Source: Arthrobacter sp. ERGS1:01 (GTDB lineage: Bacteria; Actinomycetota; Actinomycetes; Actinomycetales; Micrococcaceae). From it: a DNA stretch of 64,000 bases. The notes under the pieces are model-generated. The model did not search any database, had not been told where the DNA came from, and saw only the letters and a list, made by a program, of their open reading frames with translations. Location of the stretch: NCBI RefSeq assembly GCF_001281315.1, contig NZ_CP012477.1:124001-188000 (forward strand), in the 5' to 3' direction. The translations under genes and the position numbers were made by a program. Shown here piece after piece: positions 35,968 to 45,422 of the stretch (within the stretch, counting starts at the first letter, position 1; each line of letters opens with the position of its first letter).

Positions 35968-36459
35968 ATGGATTCGCGGAGTTCGTTGAGTGCTCGGCAG
36001 CGGGTTGCTGCCATAGGGTTGTTCGAGGAAGGCTTCGGCTATGGTGCGGTTTCTTCTCGGCTGCAGGTCAGCAGGGATGCCTGTAAGCGCTTGGAGCAAC
36101 GTTTCAAGATTTGGGGTAGGGCCGCTTTGGATAGACGACCGGCTGTGCCAGCGTATTCATTTGAGTTCAAGATCAAGGTGGTTCGTCAGTTCCTCGCTGC
36201 TGAAGCAACATCGACGGAACTGGCCCAGTTGTATCACTTGAGTTCGCCGAAACTCGTTCAAAGCTGGGTTCGGCGGTATCGCCAGGACGGTGAGGACGCT
36301 CTCAAGCCCCGGCCGAGGGGCCGCCCACACACCGCCGTGGACCAATTGCCTACCGAGGTTAGCGAGCTTGAGAAGCTGCGCCTTGAGAACCAGCGGTTGC
36401 AGGCCGAGAATGCCTACCTAAAAAAAGTACGGGCCCTGAGGAACCAACCACCGCGTTGA
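35968..36459 (+). CDS. IS3-family transposase OrfA
   Basis: This 163-residue protein has two helix-turn-helix segments (QRVAAIGLFEEGFGYGAVSSRL, and FKIKVVRQFLAAEATSTELAQLY) and a C-terminal leucine zipper (VSELEKLRLENQRLQAENAYLKK). A run of seven A at 36420-36426, in register A_AAA_AAA, lies just before the end. A -1 slip there gives LKKSTGPEEPTTALKV and continues into orfB without a stop, producing the OrfAB transposase. OrfA alone would bind the ends and limit transposition. Confidence 0.92.
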   Translation: MDSRSSLSARQRVAAIGLFEEGFGYGAVSSRLQVSRDACKRLEQRFKIWGRAALDRRPAVPAYSFEFKIKVVRQFLAAEATSTELAQLYHLSSPKLVQSWVRRYRQDGEDALKPRPRGRPHTAVDQLPTEVSELEKLRLENQRLQAENAYLKKVRALRNQPPR

Positions 36460-37313
36460 AGGTTAGCGCCGTGATCGCCCTCAGGGCCTCTCACCCCTTG
36501 CCCCTGCTCCTGGCCGCGGCCGGGCTGCCCCGCTCTACGTTCTTCCACCGCCAGGCCGCGCTCACGGCCCCTGACCGGCACGCAGAACTCCGTGCCCGGA
36601 TCCACGAGGTCTTCACCGAGGCCAAGGGCCGCTACGGGCACCGACGCATCCATGCGTTCCTGCGCCGCCAGGGATGGCAGGTGGCGAAGAAGACCGTGTT
36701 AAAGCTGATGCGCGCCGAGAATCTGGTCTGCAAGGTCCGCAGCAGTCGCCGCAGGTATTCCTCCTACAAGGGCCAGGTCGGCAAGATCGCTGAAAACCTA
36801 CTCAAGCGCCAGTTCGTCACCGCGGCACCGAACCTGACGTGGGTGACCGATGTGACCGAGTTCAAGGTCGCGGACCGCAAGGTCTACCTCTCCCCGGTCA
36901 TGGACCTGTTCGACCGCTCCGTGGTCTCCTTCGCGGTCTCCGAGTCGCCCAACACGGCCTTCACCAACCGATCGCTCAGCGAGGCGATCAGCACTCTGGG
37001 ACCGGGTGAGGCACCAATGGTGCACTCGGACCAAGGATTCCAGTACCAACACGCCAGCTGGCAGAAGCTGCTCAGCAACGCCGGCATGACCCAATCGATG
37101 TCCCGCAAGGGCAATTGCCTGGATAACTCAGTGATGGAGAACTTCTTCGGACACTTAAAAGAAGAGATGTTCCACCACCAAGAACACACCAGCCCCGAAA
37201 GCTTCATCACTGAACTCGAGGACTACATCCGCTGGTACAACAAAGACCGCATCTCGTTAACACTCGAGTGCCTGAGCCCGATGGAATACCGGGCCCAGGC
37301 ACTCGCTACCTAG
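36456..37313 (+). CDS. IS3-family transposase OrfB (DDE integrase domain)
   Basis: This 285-residue catalytic part has an HTH_21-type N-terminus (YGHRRIHAFLRRQGWQVAKKTVLKLM) and an rve domain. The acidic triad is Asp in WVTDVTEF, Asp in VHSDQGFQY, and Glu in SVMENFFGHLKEE, with the spacing of IS3 transposases. It starts at a TTG overlapping the orfA stop codon, but is probably made mainly by -1 frameshifting from orfA. Confidence 0.93.
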   Translation: MKVSAVIALRASHPLPLLLAAAGLPRSTFFHRQAALTAPDRHAELRARIHEVFTEAKGRYGHRRIHAFLRRQGWQVAKKTVLKLMRAENLVCKVRSSRRRYSSYKGQVGKIAENLLKRQFVTAAPNLTWVTDVTEFKVADRKVYLSPVMDLFDRSVVSFAVSESPNTAFTNRSLSEAISTLGPGEAPMVHSDQGFQYQHASWQKLLSNAGMTQSMSRKGNCLDNSVMENFFGHLKEEMFHHQEHTSPESFITELEDYIRWYNKDRISLTLECLSPMEYRAQALAT

Positions 37314-37366
37314 ACTCTTATTTACCAAGTCCAACATTCGGGGACCAGTTCAAACTGTTGGGCCCA

Positions 37367-37425
37367 CAGCTCCGAGGGGCCCCAATCTCGGCTCGCTCTA
37401 GCGAGACGGGATTGGGGAGGAGCTG
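37367..37425 (-). terminator. Cruciform terminator of ppa
   Basis: CAGCTCC (37367-37373) pairs with GGAGCTG (37419-37425), and CCCCAATC (37380-37387) with GATTGGGG (37410-37417). The loop folds again as CTCGCTCTAGCGAG. It lies 5 nt beyond the ppa stop codon, just outside the IS right end. Confidence 0.65.
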
Positions 37426-37429
37426 GGGA

Positions 37430-37918
37430 CTAGTGGCCCTCGGCCTCGAAGCGCTTGATGGAGGCTTCCAGCTCGGCTTCGGCGGCGGCGCGGTCGGCCC
37501 AGCCGTCGGCCTTGACCCACTTGTTGGGCTCCAGGTCCTTGTACGTGGTGAAGAAGTGCTCGATCTCCTTGATCAGGAAGGGATCGAGGTCACCGGCTTC
37601 CTGGATGTGGTCGAAGCGCTTGTCGGCGGGCACGCAGACCAGCTTGGCGTCTCCACCGGACTCGTCCTCCATGTTGAAGATGGCGATGGGGCGGGCATCC
37701 ATCACGATGCCGGGGAACAGGTCCACGTCGGGGTACCAGACCAGGGCGTCCAGCGGGTCGCCGTCTTCGCCCAGGGTGTTGTCGAAGAAACCGTAGTGCG
37801 TGGGGTACTGCATGGACGTGAACAGCACGCGGTCCAGGCGGACACGGCCGGTCTCGTGGTCGACCTCGTACTTGACGCGTGATCCGCGGGGGATCTCGAT
37901 GGTGACGTCGTGCTTCAT
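37430..37918 (-). CDS. ppa: Inorganic pyrophosphatase
   Basis: This 162-residue family I soluble enzyme hydrolyses pyrophosphate and drives biosynthesis forward. Features are [12 protein letters not shown], the metal site [14 protein letters not shown] (three Asp), and [31 protein letters not shown]. Its ATG lies 6 nt after GAGGAG. It is divergent from dacB, the conserved start of the actinobacterial ppa-dacB-tilS-hpt-ftsH block. Confidence 0.95.
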   Translation of the reverse strand: MKHDVTIEIPRGSRVKYEVDHETGRVRLDRVLFTSMQYPTHYGFFDNTLGEDGDPLDALVWYPDVDLFPGIVMDARPIAIFNMEDESGGDAKLVCVPADKRFDHIQEAGDLDPFLIKEIEHFFTTYKDLEPNKWVKADGWADRAAAEAELEASIKRFEAEGH

Positions 37919-38104
37919 CTGATGCTCCTCATGAGGGGGTGTGCGCGGCCCGACACGGCCGATCGCGTAATTTCCGTCTAGTATGAGGATATAGGCGCTT
38001 TTGTCGCGCTAAAAACCCACCCGTGTCATCCGTTGCGGGTTCCCTGCCGCCCGAACGTGTTTTTCCGTGCCGGGCCGCATCGCCGTAAAGGAATTGCCGC
38101 CACC

Positions 38105-39541
38105 ATGGGACGCACGTCAAAAGTCGTGACGAGCGGTTTGCTCATCCTGGCCCTGGCCGCCGTCACGGTGCCGGCCGGAATCAACCTTGTGCCGGCCCTG
38201 CTGCCCAAGGATCCAGCCGCCGTCGTCGCCGCTACACCGGCCGCCCAACTGGCTCCGCGCACGCTGTCCACGCTCACCGGCATTGCCCCGCCCGCGGCCG
38301 ATGCCCCGCTGCCCAAGGCGGGAACGCTGGCGGCGGACATGGCTGCGGCCCTGGCGTTCGACGGCGCCGGCCAGTTCAGTGCCTATGTTGCCGATGCGTC
38401 CACGGGCAAGGCACTCTATTCCGACGACGGCGACGAACTGCGCGCGCCGGCGTCGAACCTGAAACTCCTCACGGCCGTGGCGGCGCTTAAGACTCTCGGC
38501 CCCGCGACCCGGCTGAGCACGTCGGTGGTTGCCGGGGCAAACCCGAACACCCTGGTCCTGAAGGCTGGCGGCGATTCCATGCTGACCCCCGGCGACAGCG
38601 ATCCGAATGCTGTCATGGGACACGCCGGGCTGGCCACGCTGGCCAAGGACACAGCGACCGCCCTGGCCAAGGCCGGCGTCAAGGGCCCTGTCACGATCTC
38701 CGTTGACGACACCCTGTTCACCGGCCCGGCGCTGAACCCGCACTGGGACTCCGGCGACGTCGAGGTGGGGGAAATCGCCCCGATCTACCCCATGGCCCTC
38801 TACGGTGGCCGCAGCGCCCCCGTCGCCGCGGCCGCACCCCGCCCCGCGGATTCGGCCCTGGCCGTGGCCGACGCGTTCACCGACGCCCTGCATGCGGCCG
38901 GCATCAACACAGCGGGGGAAATCGCCCGCGCCAAGGCCCCGGAAACCCCCGCAGCAGGCACGGCAAAAACCGCGCCCGGGACGGTGCTCGCCTCCGTCAG
39001 CTCCGCCACCGTGGCGGAGCAGGTGCAATACCTGCTGGTGGAGTCGGACAACTATGTTGCCGAGGTCATGGCCCGCCTGGTGGCCGCCCGGGAAAACCTG
39101 GAGGCGACAAATTCGGGTGCCGTCACCGCGGTCCGCCAGGTGCTGGCCGGGCTGGGCCTGCCGCTGGACGGCGCCACCTCGGTGGACAACTGCGGCCTGG
39201 GGCGCGGCAACCTGATCAGCGCCCACCAGCTCGCGCAAGTGGTGTCCTACATCGTGGCCCATTCCGACCAGGAGGTCGGGGCGGCCCTGCCGGGGTTCCC
39301 CATTGCCGGGCTCACCGGAACACTCGACAACCGCTTCGCCAGCCCCAACGCGCAGGCCGCCGCGGGCCTGGTCCGGGCCAAGACGGGCACGCTGAACCAG
39401 GTCTCCGCGCTCTCCGGATACGTCATCAACGCCCAGGGGCGCCTGCTGGTGTTCTCCATCATCGGCAACAAGCTCACGGCGGGCCCGGGATCGGCAACCC
39501 CCGTCATCGACGCCGCCGCGGCAGTCCTCGCGAAAAGCTGA
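38105..39541 (+). CDS. dacB: D-alanyl-D-alanine carboxypeptidase/endopeptidase (PBP4 type)
   Basis: This 478-residue exported peptidase trims peptidoglycan peptides. An N-terminal signal or anchor (about 1-28) precedes the S13 domain. Active-site motifs are SNLK (Ser117, Lys120), SDN (314-316) and KTG (426-428). ATG 38105 gives a normal signal peptide and follows AAAGGAA by about 10 nt; the frame is open upstream. The zinc metalloprotease gene follows after 56 nt. Confidence 0.9.
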   Translation: MGRTSKVVTSGLLILALAAVTVPAGINLVPALLPKDPAAVVAATPAAQLAPRTLSTLTGIAPPAADAPLPKAGTLAADMAAALAFDGAGQFSAYVADASTGKALYSDDGDELRAPASNLKLLTAVAALKTLGPATRLSTSVVAGANPNTLVLKAGGDSMLTPGDSDPNAVMGHAGLATLAKDTATALAKAGVKGPVTISVDDTLFTGPALNPHWDSGDVEVGEIAPIYPMALYGGRSAPVAAAAPRPADSALAVADAFTDALHAAGINTAGEIARAKAPETPAAGTAKTAPGTVLASVSSATVAEQVQYLLVESDNYVAEVMARLVAARENLEATNSGAVTAVRQVLAGLGLPLDGATSVDNCGLGRGNLISAHQLAQVVSYIVAHSDQEVGAALPGFPIAGLTGTLDNRFASPNAQAAAGLVRAKTGTLNQVSALSGYVINAQGRLLVFSIIGNKLTAGPGSATPVIDAAAAVLAKS

Positions 39542-39597
39542 ACGCCGCTGCGGCCCCGCGCGGAAAGCTGCCAGCTAAATGTGATCTGATGGTTTTC

Positions 39598-40743
39598 ATG
39601 AGCCAGCAGAGCAGCGACACCGCCGCACCGTCCACTCCCGCCAGCATGGTCAATTGGGATTTGGCCGCCAAAACGGCCGCAAACCTGGCCCCGGCGGGCC
39701 CAGCACTGAAGGCGGCGGAGATCTCCCGCGCCGTGGAAAACCTGCGCCTCATGGCCGACAAATCGGTGCACCACGTGCACCAGATCAGCAAGCTCGAGGC
39801 CGCACGCGACCTGCGCGACTCCGAGGTGCTGGTGGTGGACAGGGCGTCGTGGGCGAAGGCCAACACGCAAAGTTTTGCCGTCATGATGGACCCCATCATG
39901 GGCGCCCTTGCCGCAAAAGCGGCCGCGAACCGGACGGCCGGGACGCCCGCCAACTCGGCCGTGAGCGCCACCGTGACGGGCGCCCAACTCGGTGCCGCCC
40001 TGGCCTTCCTCTCCAGCAAGGTCCTGGGCCAGTACGACCCCTTTGCCTCCCTTTCCCCCGACGCGGCCGGCCGCGCGCAGGCCACCGGCGGGCGGCTGCT
40101 GCTGGTGGCCCCGAACATCATCACGGTGGAACGCGAACTGAAGGTTGACACCGACGACTTCCGGCTGTGGGTGTGCCTGCACGAACAAACCCACCGCGTG
40201 CAATTCGCGGCGGCCCCGTGGCTGCGCCACCACATGCTCTCCGAGATCGAAAAACTGGGCGGGCTGCTGGTGGGCGACACCGACAAACTAGGCGAACGGC
40301 TGATGCAGGCCGCCAAGTCGGTGGGCGGGCGCAAGGCCGCCGGCGACGGCACACCCAGCCGCGGCGGCGTCCTTGACCTGCTCCAGGACCCGGAACAAAA
40401 GGCGGCGCTGTCCCGGGTCACCGCCGTCATGAGCCTGTTGGAGGGCCACGCAAACGTCGTCATGGACGGCGTGGATCCCTCGATCGTGCCCACCGTGCGC
40501 ACCATCCGCCAGCGCTTCAACAACAGGGGCAAAGAGCGCGGCGTCCTGGAAAAGTTCATTCGCAACCTGATGGGACTCGACGCAAAAATGCGCCAGTACA
40601 GTGACGGGGCCAAATTTGTCCGCGACGCCGTGGCGATCGTCGGCATGGAAGGGTTCAACACCGTTTGGACCCGTGCCGAAAACCTCCCCACCGAGGCGGA
40701 AATCCACAACGCCCGCCTGTGGGTTGACCGGATGGGCCTGTAA
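39598..40743 (+). CDS. Zinc-dependent metalloprotease, DUF2342 / zincin_2 family
   Basis: This 381-residue cytoplasmic protein has the zincin motif HEQTH at 195-199 (LWVCLHEQTHRVQF) in the family's usual centre. It belongs to the actinobacterial group once named 'coenzyme F420 biosynthesis-associated', although no F420 gene lies here. Substrate is unknown. It directly precedes tilS with adjoining stop and start codons (TAAATG). The ATG at 39589 is an alternative start; neither has a clear ribosome site. Confidence 0.85.
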   Translation: MSQQSSDTAAPSTPASMVNWDLAAKTAANLAPAGPALKAAEISRAVENLRLMADKSVHHVHQISKLEAARDLRDSEVLVVDRASWAKANTQSFAVMMDPIMGALAAKAAANRTAGTPANSAVSATVTGAQLGAALAFLSSKVLGQYDPFASLSPDAAGRAQATGGRLLLVAPNIITVERELKVDTDDFRLWVCLHEQTHRVQFAAAPWLRHHMLSEIEKLGGLLVGDTDKLGERLMQAAKSVGGRKAAGDGTPSRGGVLDLLQDPEQKAALSRVTAVMSLLEGHANVVMDGVDPSIVPTVRTIRQRFNNRGKERGVLEKFIRNLMGLDAKMRQYSDGAKFVRDAVAIVGMEGFNTVWTRAENLPTEAEIHNARLWVDRMGL

Positions 40744-41835
40744 ATGACGTCGGCAGCCAACCACCAGCCCCGGCGCCGCCTCGACCCGACAGTGGGCAAG
40801 GCCCGCGCCATGGTCGCATCCCTGCTGGGGCTCACCAGCACCGGCAAGTACCGCCCCGTGGACAACCCGCCGCTGGTGCTGGTGGGCTGCAGCGGTGGCC
40901 CCGATTCGCTGGCCCTGGCCGCCGTCACCGCCTTCTTCGCCACCCGCGGGGAAATCCGGGTCGGCGCCGTGGTGGTCGACCACCAAATGCAGGAGGGCAG
41001 CGCCGAGGTCGCCGCCCGGACCGCCGCCAAGCTGCGCGGCCTTGGACTGGACCCCGTTCAGGTCCGCACGGTCGACCTCAAGCACGACGGCGGCGGCCCG
41101 GAGGCCGCGGCCCGCGCCGCCCGCTTTGGCGCCCTCGACGCCGCGGCCCGGGACCTCGACGCACAGACCGTGCTGCTGGGCCACACCCTGGACGACCAGG
41201 CCGAATCGGTGCTCCTGGGCCTGGCCCGCGGCTCCGGCACCCGCTCGCTGGCCGGCATGCGCCCGCGCCGCGAACTCTACGCACGGCCCTTCCTGGGCCT
41301 GCGCAGGGATGAGACATTGGCCATATGCGAGGCCCTGGACCTTGACCCCTGGCATGACCCGGCCAACTCCGACGACGCCTACCTGCGGGTGCGTGTGCGG
41401 CAGAACGTGCTGCCGTTCCTTGCCGCCGAACTGGGGCCCGGTGTGCGCGAATCGCTGGCCCGCACCGCCATGATCCTTGGCCAGGACGCCGACCTCCTGG
41501 ACGAGCTGGCCGGGGCCGAATATCGGCGCATTGCCGAGCCCGTTGCCCCCGGAGACGGGGGGCCCGTGCACGAAATCCGGCTCGACGCCGACGCGCTCCG
41601 GCTCCTGCCCCCGGCCCTGAGGATGCGCGTGTTGGCGCTGTCCGTCGTCGAACTTGGCGGCTACCAGCCCAGCCAGGAACGGCTCGCCTCCGCCCAGGCC
41701 CTGCTGGAGCGGAAGGGCTCCGCCGGGCCGGTGCAAATGGCCGGAAAGGTCAGTGCGTACCGAATATCGCGCAGCCTTGGAGTTCCCCAAGACGGGGCAG
41801 GCTATGGGAAGCTTGTCTTCAGACGCAGCGCGTAA
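40744..41835 (+). CDS. tilS: tRNA(Ile)-lysidine synthetase
   Basis: This 363-residue enzyme ligates lysine to C34 of tRNA-Ile(CAU), changing its decoding from AUG to AUA. The PP-loop motif SGGPDS is at 50-55, followed by VVDHQMQ and LGHTLDDQAESVLLGLARGSGTRSLAGM, all conserved in TilS. The C-terminal domain is short, as in many Actinobacteria. It starts directly at the stop codon of the metalloprotease and is followed by hpt after 52 nt. Confidence 0.93.
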   Translation: MTSAANHQPRRRLDPTVGKARAMVASLLGLTSTGKYRPVDNPPLVLVGCSGGPDSLALAAVTAFFATRGEIRVGAVVVDHQMQEGSAEVAARTAAKLRGLGLDPVQVRTVDLKHDGGGPEAAARAARFGALDAAARDLDAQTVLLGHTLDDQAESVLLGLARGSGTRSLAGMRPRRELYARPFLGLRRDETLAICEALDLDPWHDPANSDDAYLRVRVRQNVLPFLAAELGPGVRESLARTAMILGQDADLLDELAGAEYRRIAEPVAPGDGGPVHEIRLDADALRLLPPALRMRVLALSVVELGGYQPSQERLASAQALLERKGSAGPVQMAGKVSAYRISRSLGVPQDGAGYGKLVFRRSA

Positions 41836-41887
41836 GCTGCACCTGTACCAAACCAGTCAAAAAGTCCTTCACATTCAGGAGTCATTG

Positions 41888-42439
41888 GTGGATTCACAAG
41901 ACGTCCAGGCCGATCTCAAGCACGTTCTCTACACCAAGGAACAAATCGACTCGCGCATCGCCGAACTGGCTGCCGCGATCGATGCGGACTACGCGGGGCG
42001 CGACGTCCTGCTGGTCGGCGTCCTCAAGGGCGCCGTCATGGTCATGGCGGATCTGTCCCGGGCCCTGCACAGCCACGTCACGATGGACTGGATGGCAGTT
42101 TCCTCCTACGGTTCGGGCACCCAGTCCTCCGGCGTCGTACGGATCCTCAAGGACCTCGAGACCGACCTGATGGGCAAGCACGTGCTGATCGTCGAGGACA
42201 TCATCGACTCCGGCCTGACCCTGTCCTGGCTCAAGGCCAACCTGATCTCCCGCGGCCCGGCCTCGGTGGAAATCTGCACCCTGCTGCGCAAGCCCGACGC
42301 CGCCAAGGTCGACATCGACGTCAAGTACGTCGGCTATGAGATCCCCAACGAATTCGTGGTCGGCTACGGCCTGGACTTCGCCGAGAAGTACCGCAACCTG
42401 GACTTCATTGGCACGCTGGCACCGCACATTTACGAATAA
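41888..42439 (+). CDS. hpt: Hypoxanthine phosphoribosyltransferase
   Basis: This 183-residue purine-salvage enzyme makes IMP/GMP from hypoxanthine/guanine and PRPP. The PRPP loop VLIVEDIIDSG is at 99-109, with VGVLKGAVMVMADL (PPi loop) and VSSYGSGTQSSG (flexible loop) upstream. GTG 41888 lies 6 nt after AGGAG and gives the family's usual length; the frame is open further upstream. A possible -10 box, TAAGCT, lies at 41833-41838, across the tilS stop codon. Confidence 0.94.
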   Translation: MDSQDVQADLKHVLYTKEQIDSRIAELAAAIDADYAGRDVLLVGVLKGAVMVMADLSRALHSHVTMDWMAVSSYGSGTQSSGVVRILKDLETDLMGKHVLIVEDIIDSGLTLSWLKANLISRGPASVEICTLLRKPDAAKVDIDVKYVGYEIPNEFVVGYGLDFAEKYRNLDFIGTLAPHIYE

Positions 42440-42453
42440 GGCCCTTGCCGCAC

Positions 42454-42497
42454 CGTACGTTCCCGCCCCTTGAAGCCACGGGGAGCGGGGGCGTACG
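42454..42497 (+). terminator. Terminator hairpin after hpt
   Basis: CGTACG (42454-42459) pairs with CGTACG (42492-42497), with GC-rich inner pairing of CCCGCCCC against GGGGGCG. The sequence TTCGTGCTTTAAG follows. Confidence 0.55.
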
Positions 42498-42677
42498 TTC
42501 GTGCTTTAAGTAAAGATTTCCGCCTACAGGGAACTAATGGGCGTTCCCGTGCGTGTTGCACTACAAACGGTGCAAAGCTTGTACCGCTGGTGGTGCGTCT
42601 GCGCAGGCATGACGCCGCCACGGGATGAAAGTTTTCAAATTGGTTGAGCGGGAGGGACGGGGCCTGGCCCCGAACAC

Positions 42678-44756
42678 ATGAATGTGAAGAAACTCTTCAA
42701 GGGTCCGTTGATCTGGATCATTGTGGTGCTGGTGCTCATTGGCGCAGGACTGGCGACGCTGGCCGGTGGCGGCCCGACCACCATCCAAACCTCCGAGGCG
42801 CTGACCCTGCTCAAGGGCGACAAAGTGGTCTCCGCGAAGGTGTTCGGGTCCGAGGGCCGTGTGGACATGACCCTGAAGGACCCGTACACGACGGCGTCCG
42901 GCACGAAGGCCGGCACCGACGTGCAGTTCTACTACGGCGCCTACCGATCCGATGCGATGGTCACCATCATCGACAACTCCGGCCTGAAGTCCTTTGACGA
43001 CCAACCGGCGTCGAACAACTTCTGGTCGAGCATCCTCTCGCTGCTGATCCCCTTCGCCATCATCGGGCTGATCTTCTGGTTCCTGTTCTCCCGCATGCAG
43101 GGCGGCGGTTCCAAGGTCATGCAGTTCGGCAAGTCCAAGGCCAAGCTCATCACCAAGGACCACCCGCAGGTCACCTTCAACGACGTTGCCGGTGCCGACG
43201 AGGCCGTGGAGGAGCTCCACGAAATCAAGGAATTCCTGCAGGACCCCGCCAAGTTCACCGCGGTTGGCGCCAAGATCCCCAAGGGCGTGCTGCTGTACGG
43301 CCCTCCCGGAACCGGCAAGACCCTGCTGGCCCGCGCCGTGGCCGGCGAGGCCGGCGTGCCGTTCTACTCCATCTCCGGTTCCGACTTCGTCGAAATGTTC
43401 GTCGGTGTGGGTGCCTCCCGTGTCCGCGACCTGTTTGAACAGGCCAAGACCAACTCCCCGGCCATCATCTTCGTTGACGAGATCGACGCCGTCGGCCGCC
43501 ACCGCGGCGCCGGCATTGGCGGCGGCAACGACGAACGCGAGCAGACCCTTAACCAGCTGCTCGTGGAGATGGACGGCTTTGACGTCAAAACCAACGTCAT
43601 CCTGATCGCCGCCACGAACCGTCCCGACGTGCTGGACCCGGCACTGCTGCGCCCCGGCCGCTTTGACCGCCAAATCCCCGTCGAGGCCCCCGACCGCCTG
43701 GGCCGCGAGCAAATCCTCAAGGTCCACGCCAAGGGCAAGCCCATGGCACCCGGCGTCGACCTGAACGCCGTCGCCAAGAAGACGCCAGGTTACACGGGCG
43801 CCGACCTTGCCAACGTGCTCAACGAGGCCGCCCTGCTGACGGCCCGTTCCAACGCCCAGCTCATCGACGACCGCGCCCTGGACGAGTCCATCGACCGCGT
43901 CATGGCCGGCCCGCAGAAGCGCACCCGCGTCATGAAGGAACTCGAGCGCAAGATCACCGCATACCACGAGGGCGGGCACGCGCTCGTGGCCGCGGCCATG
44001 CACAACACGGCCCCGGTCACGAAGATCACCATCCTGCCCCGCGGCCGCGCCCTGGGTTACACCATGGTGGTCCCGGAGGACGACAAGTACTCGGTGACCC
44101 GCAACGAGCTGCTCGACCAGATGGCCTACGCCATGGGTGGCCGGGTGGCCGAGGAGATCGTGTTCCACGACCCCTCCACCGGCGCCTCCAACGACATTGA
44201 AAAGGCAACCGGCACGGCCCGCGCCATGGTCACCCAGTACGGCATGAGCGAGCGTATTGGCGCCGTGAAGCTGGGCGCAGCCGGGGGCGAGCCGTTCCTG
44301 GGCGGCAGCGCCGGCCACGACCGCGACTACTCGGAATCGGTCGCCGCGATCGTCGACGAGGAAATCCGCAAGCTGATCGACCGCGCCCACGACGACGCCT
44401 ACGAAGTCCTGATTGAAAACCGCGACGTCCTGGACCGCCTGGCCCTGGAACTGCTGGAACGGGAAACCCTGAACCAAGCCGAAATCGCCGTCATCTTCCA
44501 GGACATCCGCAAGCCCGCCGAGCGCCAGGTGTGGCTGTCCAAGGACTCCCGCCCGGTCTCCTCGCTGCCGCCCGTGGTCACGGATAAGGAACGCCGCGAC
44601 GCCCTGGCGGCGGGCGAGCCCGCACCGGACTCCGTATCCCCGCAGGACCAGCTGGCCAACGCCCACCTGCAGGGTGAGGTCGACGCACCAAACCGCACCC
44701 CGGGCATCGACCTGGGCGGCGGAGACGGCGAAGCGCTGCCGGGCCGGCCCTCCTAA
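42678..44756 (+). CDS. ftsH: ATP-dependent zinc metalloprotease FtsH
   Basis: This 692-residue membrane AAA+ protease degrades membrane and unstable cytoplasmic proteins. Two helices (about 9-31 and 112-134) flank an extracytoplasmic domain. Walker A GPPGTGKT is at 208-215, Walker B is IIFVDEID, the second region of homology is [20 protein letters not shown], and the zinc site HEGGH is at 430-434. The C-terminal tail is longer and Pro-rich, as in actinobacterial FtsH. folE follows after 17 nt. Confidence 0.96.
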   Translation: MNVKKLFKGPLIWIIVVLVLIGAGLATLAGGGPTTIQTSEALTLLKGDKVVSAKVFGSEGRVDMTLKDPYTTASGTKAGTDVQFYYGAYRSDAMVTIIDNSGLKSFDDQPASNNFWSSILSLLIPFAIIGLIFWFLFSRMQGGGSKVMQFGKSKAKLITKDHPQVTFNDVAGADEAVEELHEIKEFLQDPAKFTAVGAKIPKGVLLYGPPGTGKTLLARAVAGEAGVPFYSISGSDFVEMFVGVGASRVRDLFEQAKTNSPAIIFVDEIDAVGRHRGAGIGGGNDEREQTLNQLLVEMDGFDVKTNVILIAATNRPDVLDPALLRPGRFDRQIPVEAPDRLGREQILKVHAKGKPMAPGVDLNAVAKKTPGYTGADLANVLNEAALLTARSNAQLIDDRALDESIDRVMAGPQKRTRVMKELERKITAYHEGGHALVAAAMHNTAPVTKITILPRGRALGYTMVVPEDDKYSVTRNELLDQMAYAMGGRVAEEIVFHDPSTGASNDIEKATGTARAMVTQYGMSERIGAVKLGAAGGEPFLGGSAGHDRDYSESVAAIVDEEIRKLIDRAHDDAYEVLIENRDVLDRLALELLERETLNQAEIAVIFQDIRKPAERQVWLSKDSRPVSSLPPVVTDKERRDALAAGEPAPDSVSPQDQLANAHLQGEVDAPNRTPGIDLGGGDGEALPGRPS

Positions 44757-44760
44757 CCGA

Positions 44761-44766
44761 TAAGAT
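44761..44766 (+). promoter_or_regulatory. -10 box of a probable leaderless promoter (folE)
   Basis: TAAGAT lies 7 nt before the GTG start of folE, in the 17-nt gap after ftsH. Confidence 0.4.
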
Positions 44767-44773
44767 CACATCC

Positions 44774-45412
44774 GTGACCAATTACAACGACGAAATTTCC
44801 GCAGCGGCCCCCGAAGCCAAGGGGGCCGCCACCGACGGCCACGGCGGGCACATGGACCTGCCCCGCATTGAGGCCGCCGTGCGGGAGATCCTGCTGGCGG
44901 TCGGGGAGGACCCCGACCGCAGCGGACTCGAAGACACCCCCAAGCGCGTGGCCAAGGCTTACGCCGAGGTCTTTGCGGGCCTGCACCAGGACCCCGCCGA
45001 CGTCTTGGGCACCACCTTCGACATCTCCCACGAGGAGATGGTCCTGGTCAAGGACATCCCGTTCTACTCCACCTGCGAACACCACCTGGTGCCGTTCCAC
45101 GGCAGCGCCCACGTCGGATACATCCCGTCCGCCGACGGCCAGGTGACCGGGCTGAGCAAGCTGGCCCGGCTCGTGGACATCTACGCCAAGCGCCCGCAGG
45201 TCCAGGAGCGGCTGACCAGCCAGATCGCCGACTCCCTCGTCGAACACCTCAAACCACGCGGCGCAATCGTCGTCATCGAATGCGAACACATGTGCATGTC
45301 CATGCGCGGCGTGCGCAAACCAGGGGCCAAAACCGTGACAAGCGCGGTACGCGGCCTGCTTCACGAGCCTGCAACCCGGGCCGAAGCCATGAGCCTGATC
45401 CTCGGAAGGTAA
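44774..45412 (+). CDS. folE: GTP cyclohydrolase I
   Basis: This 212-residue enzyme converts GTP to dihydroneopterin triphosphate, the first step of folate synthesis. Zinc ligands are Cys101 and His104 in [12 protein letters not shown] and a Cys in [36 protein letters not shown] is the classic type I signature. It begins the fol cluster; folP starts 10 nt after its stop codon. Confidence 0.95.
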   Translation: MTNYNDEISAAAPEAKGAATDGHGGHMDLPRIEAAVREILLAVGEDPDRSGLEDTPKRVAKAYAEVFAGLHQDPADVLGTTFDISHEEMVLVKDIPFYSTCEHHLVPFHGSAHVGYIPSADGQVTGLSKLARLVDIYAKRPQVQERLTSQIADSLVEHLKPRGAIVVIECEHMCMSMRGVRKPGAKTVTSAVRGLLHEPATRAEAMSLILGR

Positions 45413-45422
45413 CAAACACATA

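Larger units (their letters stand above)
35908..37352 (+). mobile_element. IS3-family insertion sequence, 1445 bp, apparently intact
   Basis: Terminal inverted repeats of 25 bp (35908-35932 and 37328-37352) match at 23 positions and have the IS3-type ends TG...CA. Inside are two overlapping frames, orfA and orfB, with an A7 slippery run, both uninterrupted. AACT duplications flank it. Intact ends, duplications and frames indicate a recent, possibly active insertion. The leucine-zipper/HTH orfA and the DDE orfB point to the IS150 or a similar subgroup. Confidence 0.93.

Noticed and set aside
36420..36459. Inactivating frameshift in the IS3 transposase
   Set aside because: The A7 run in A_AAA_AAA register and the open -1 frame are the normal programmed-frameshift arrangement of IS3 elements.
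42561..44666. 701-codon minus-strand frame opposite ftsH
   Set aside because: FtsH motifs on the plus strand are complete; the antisense frame has no recognisable domain.
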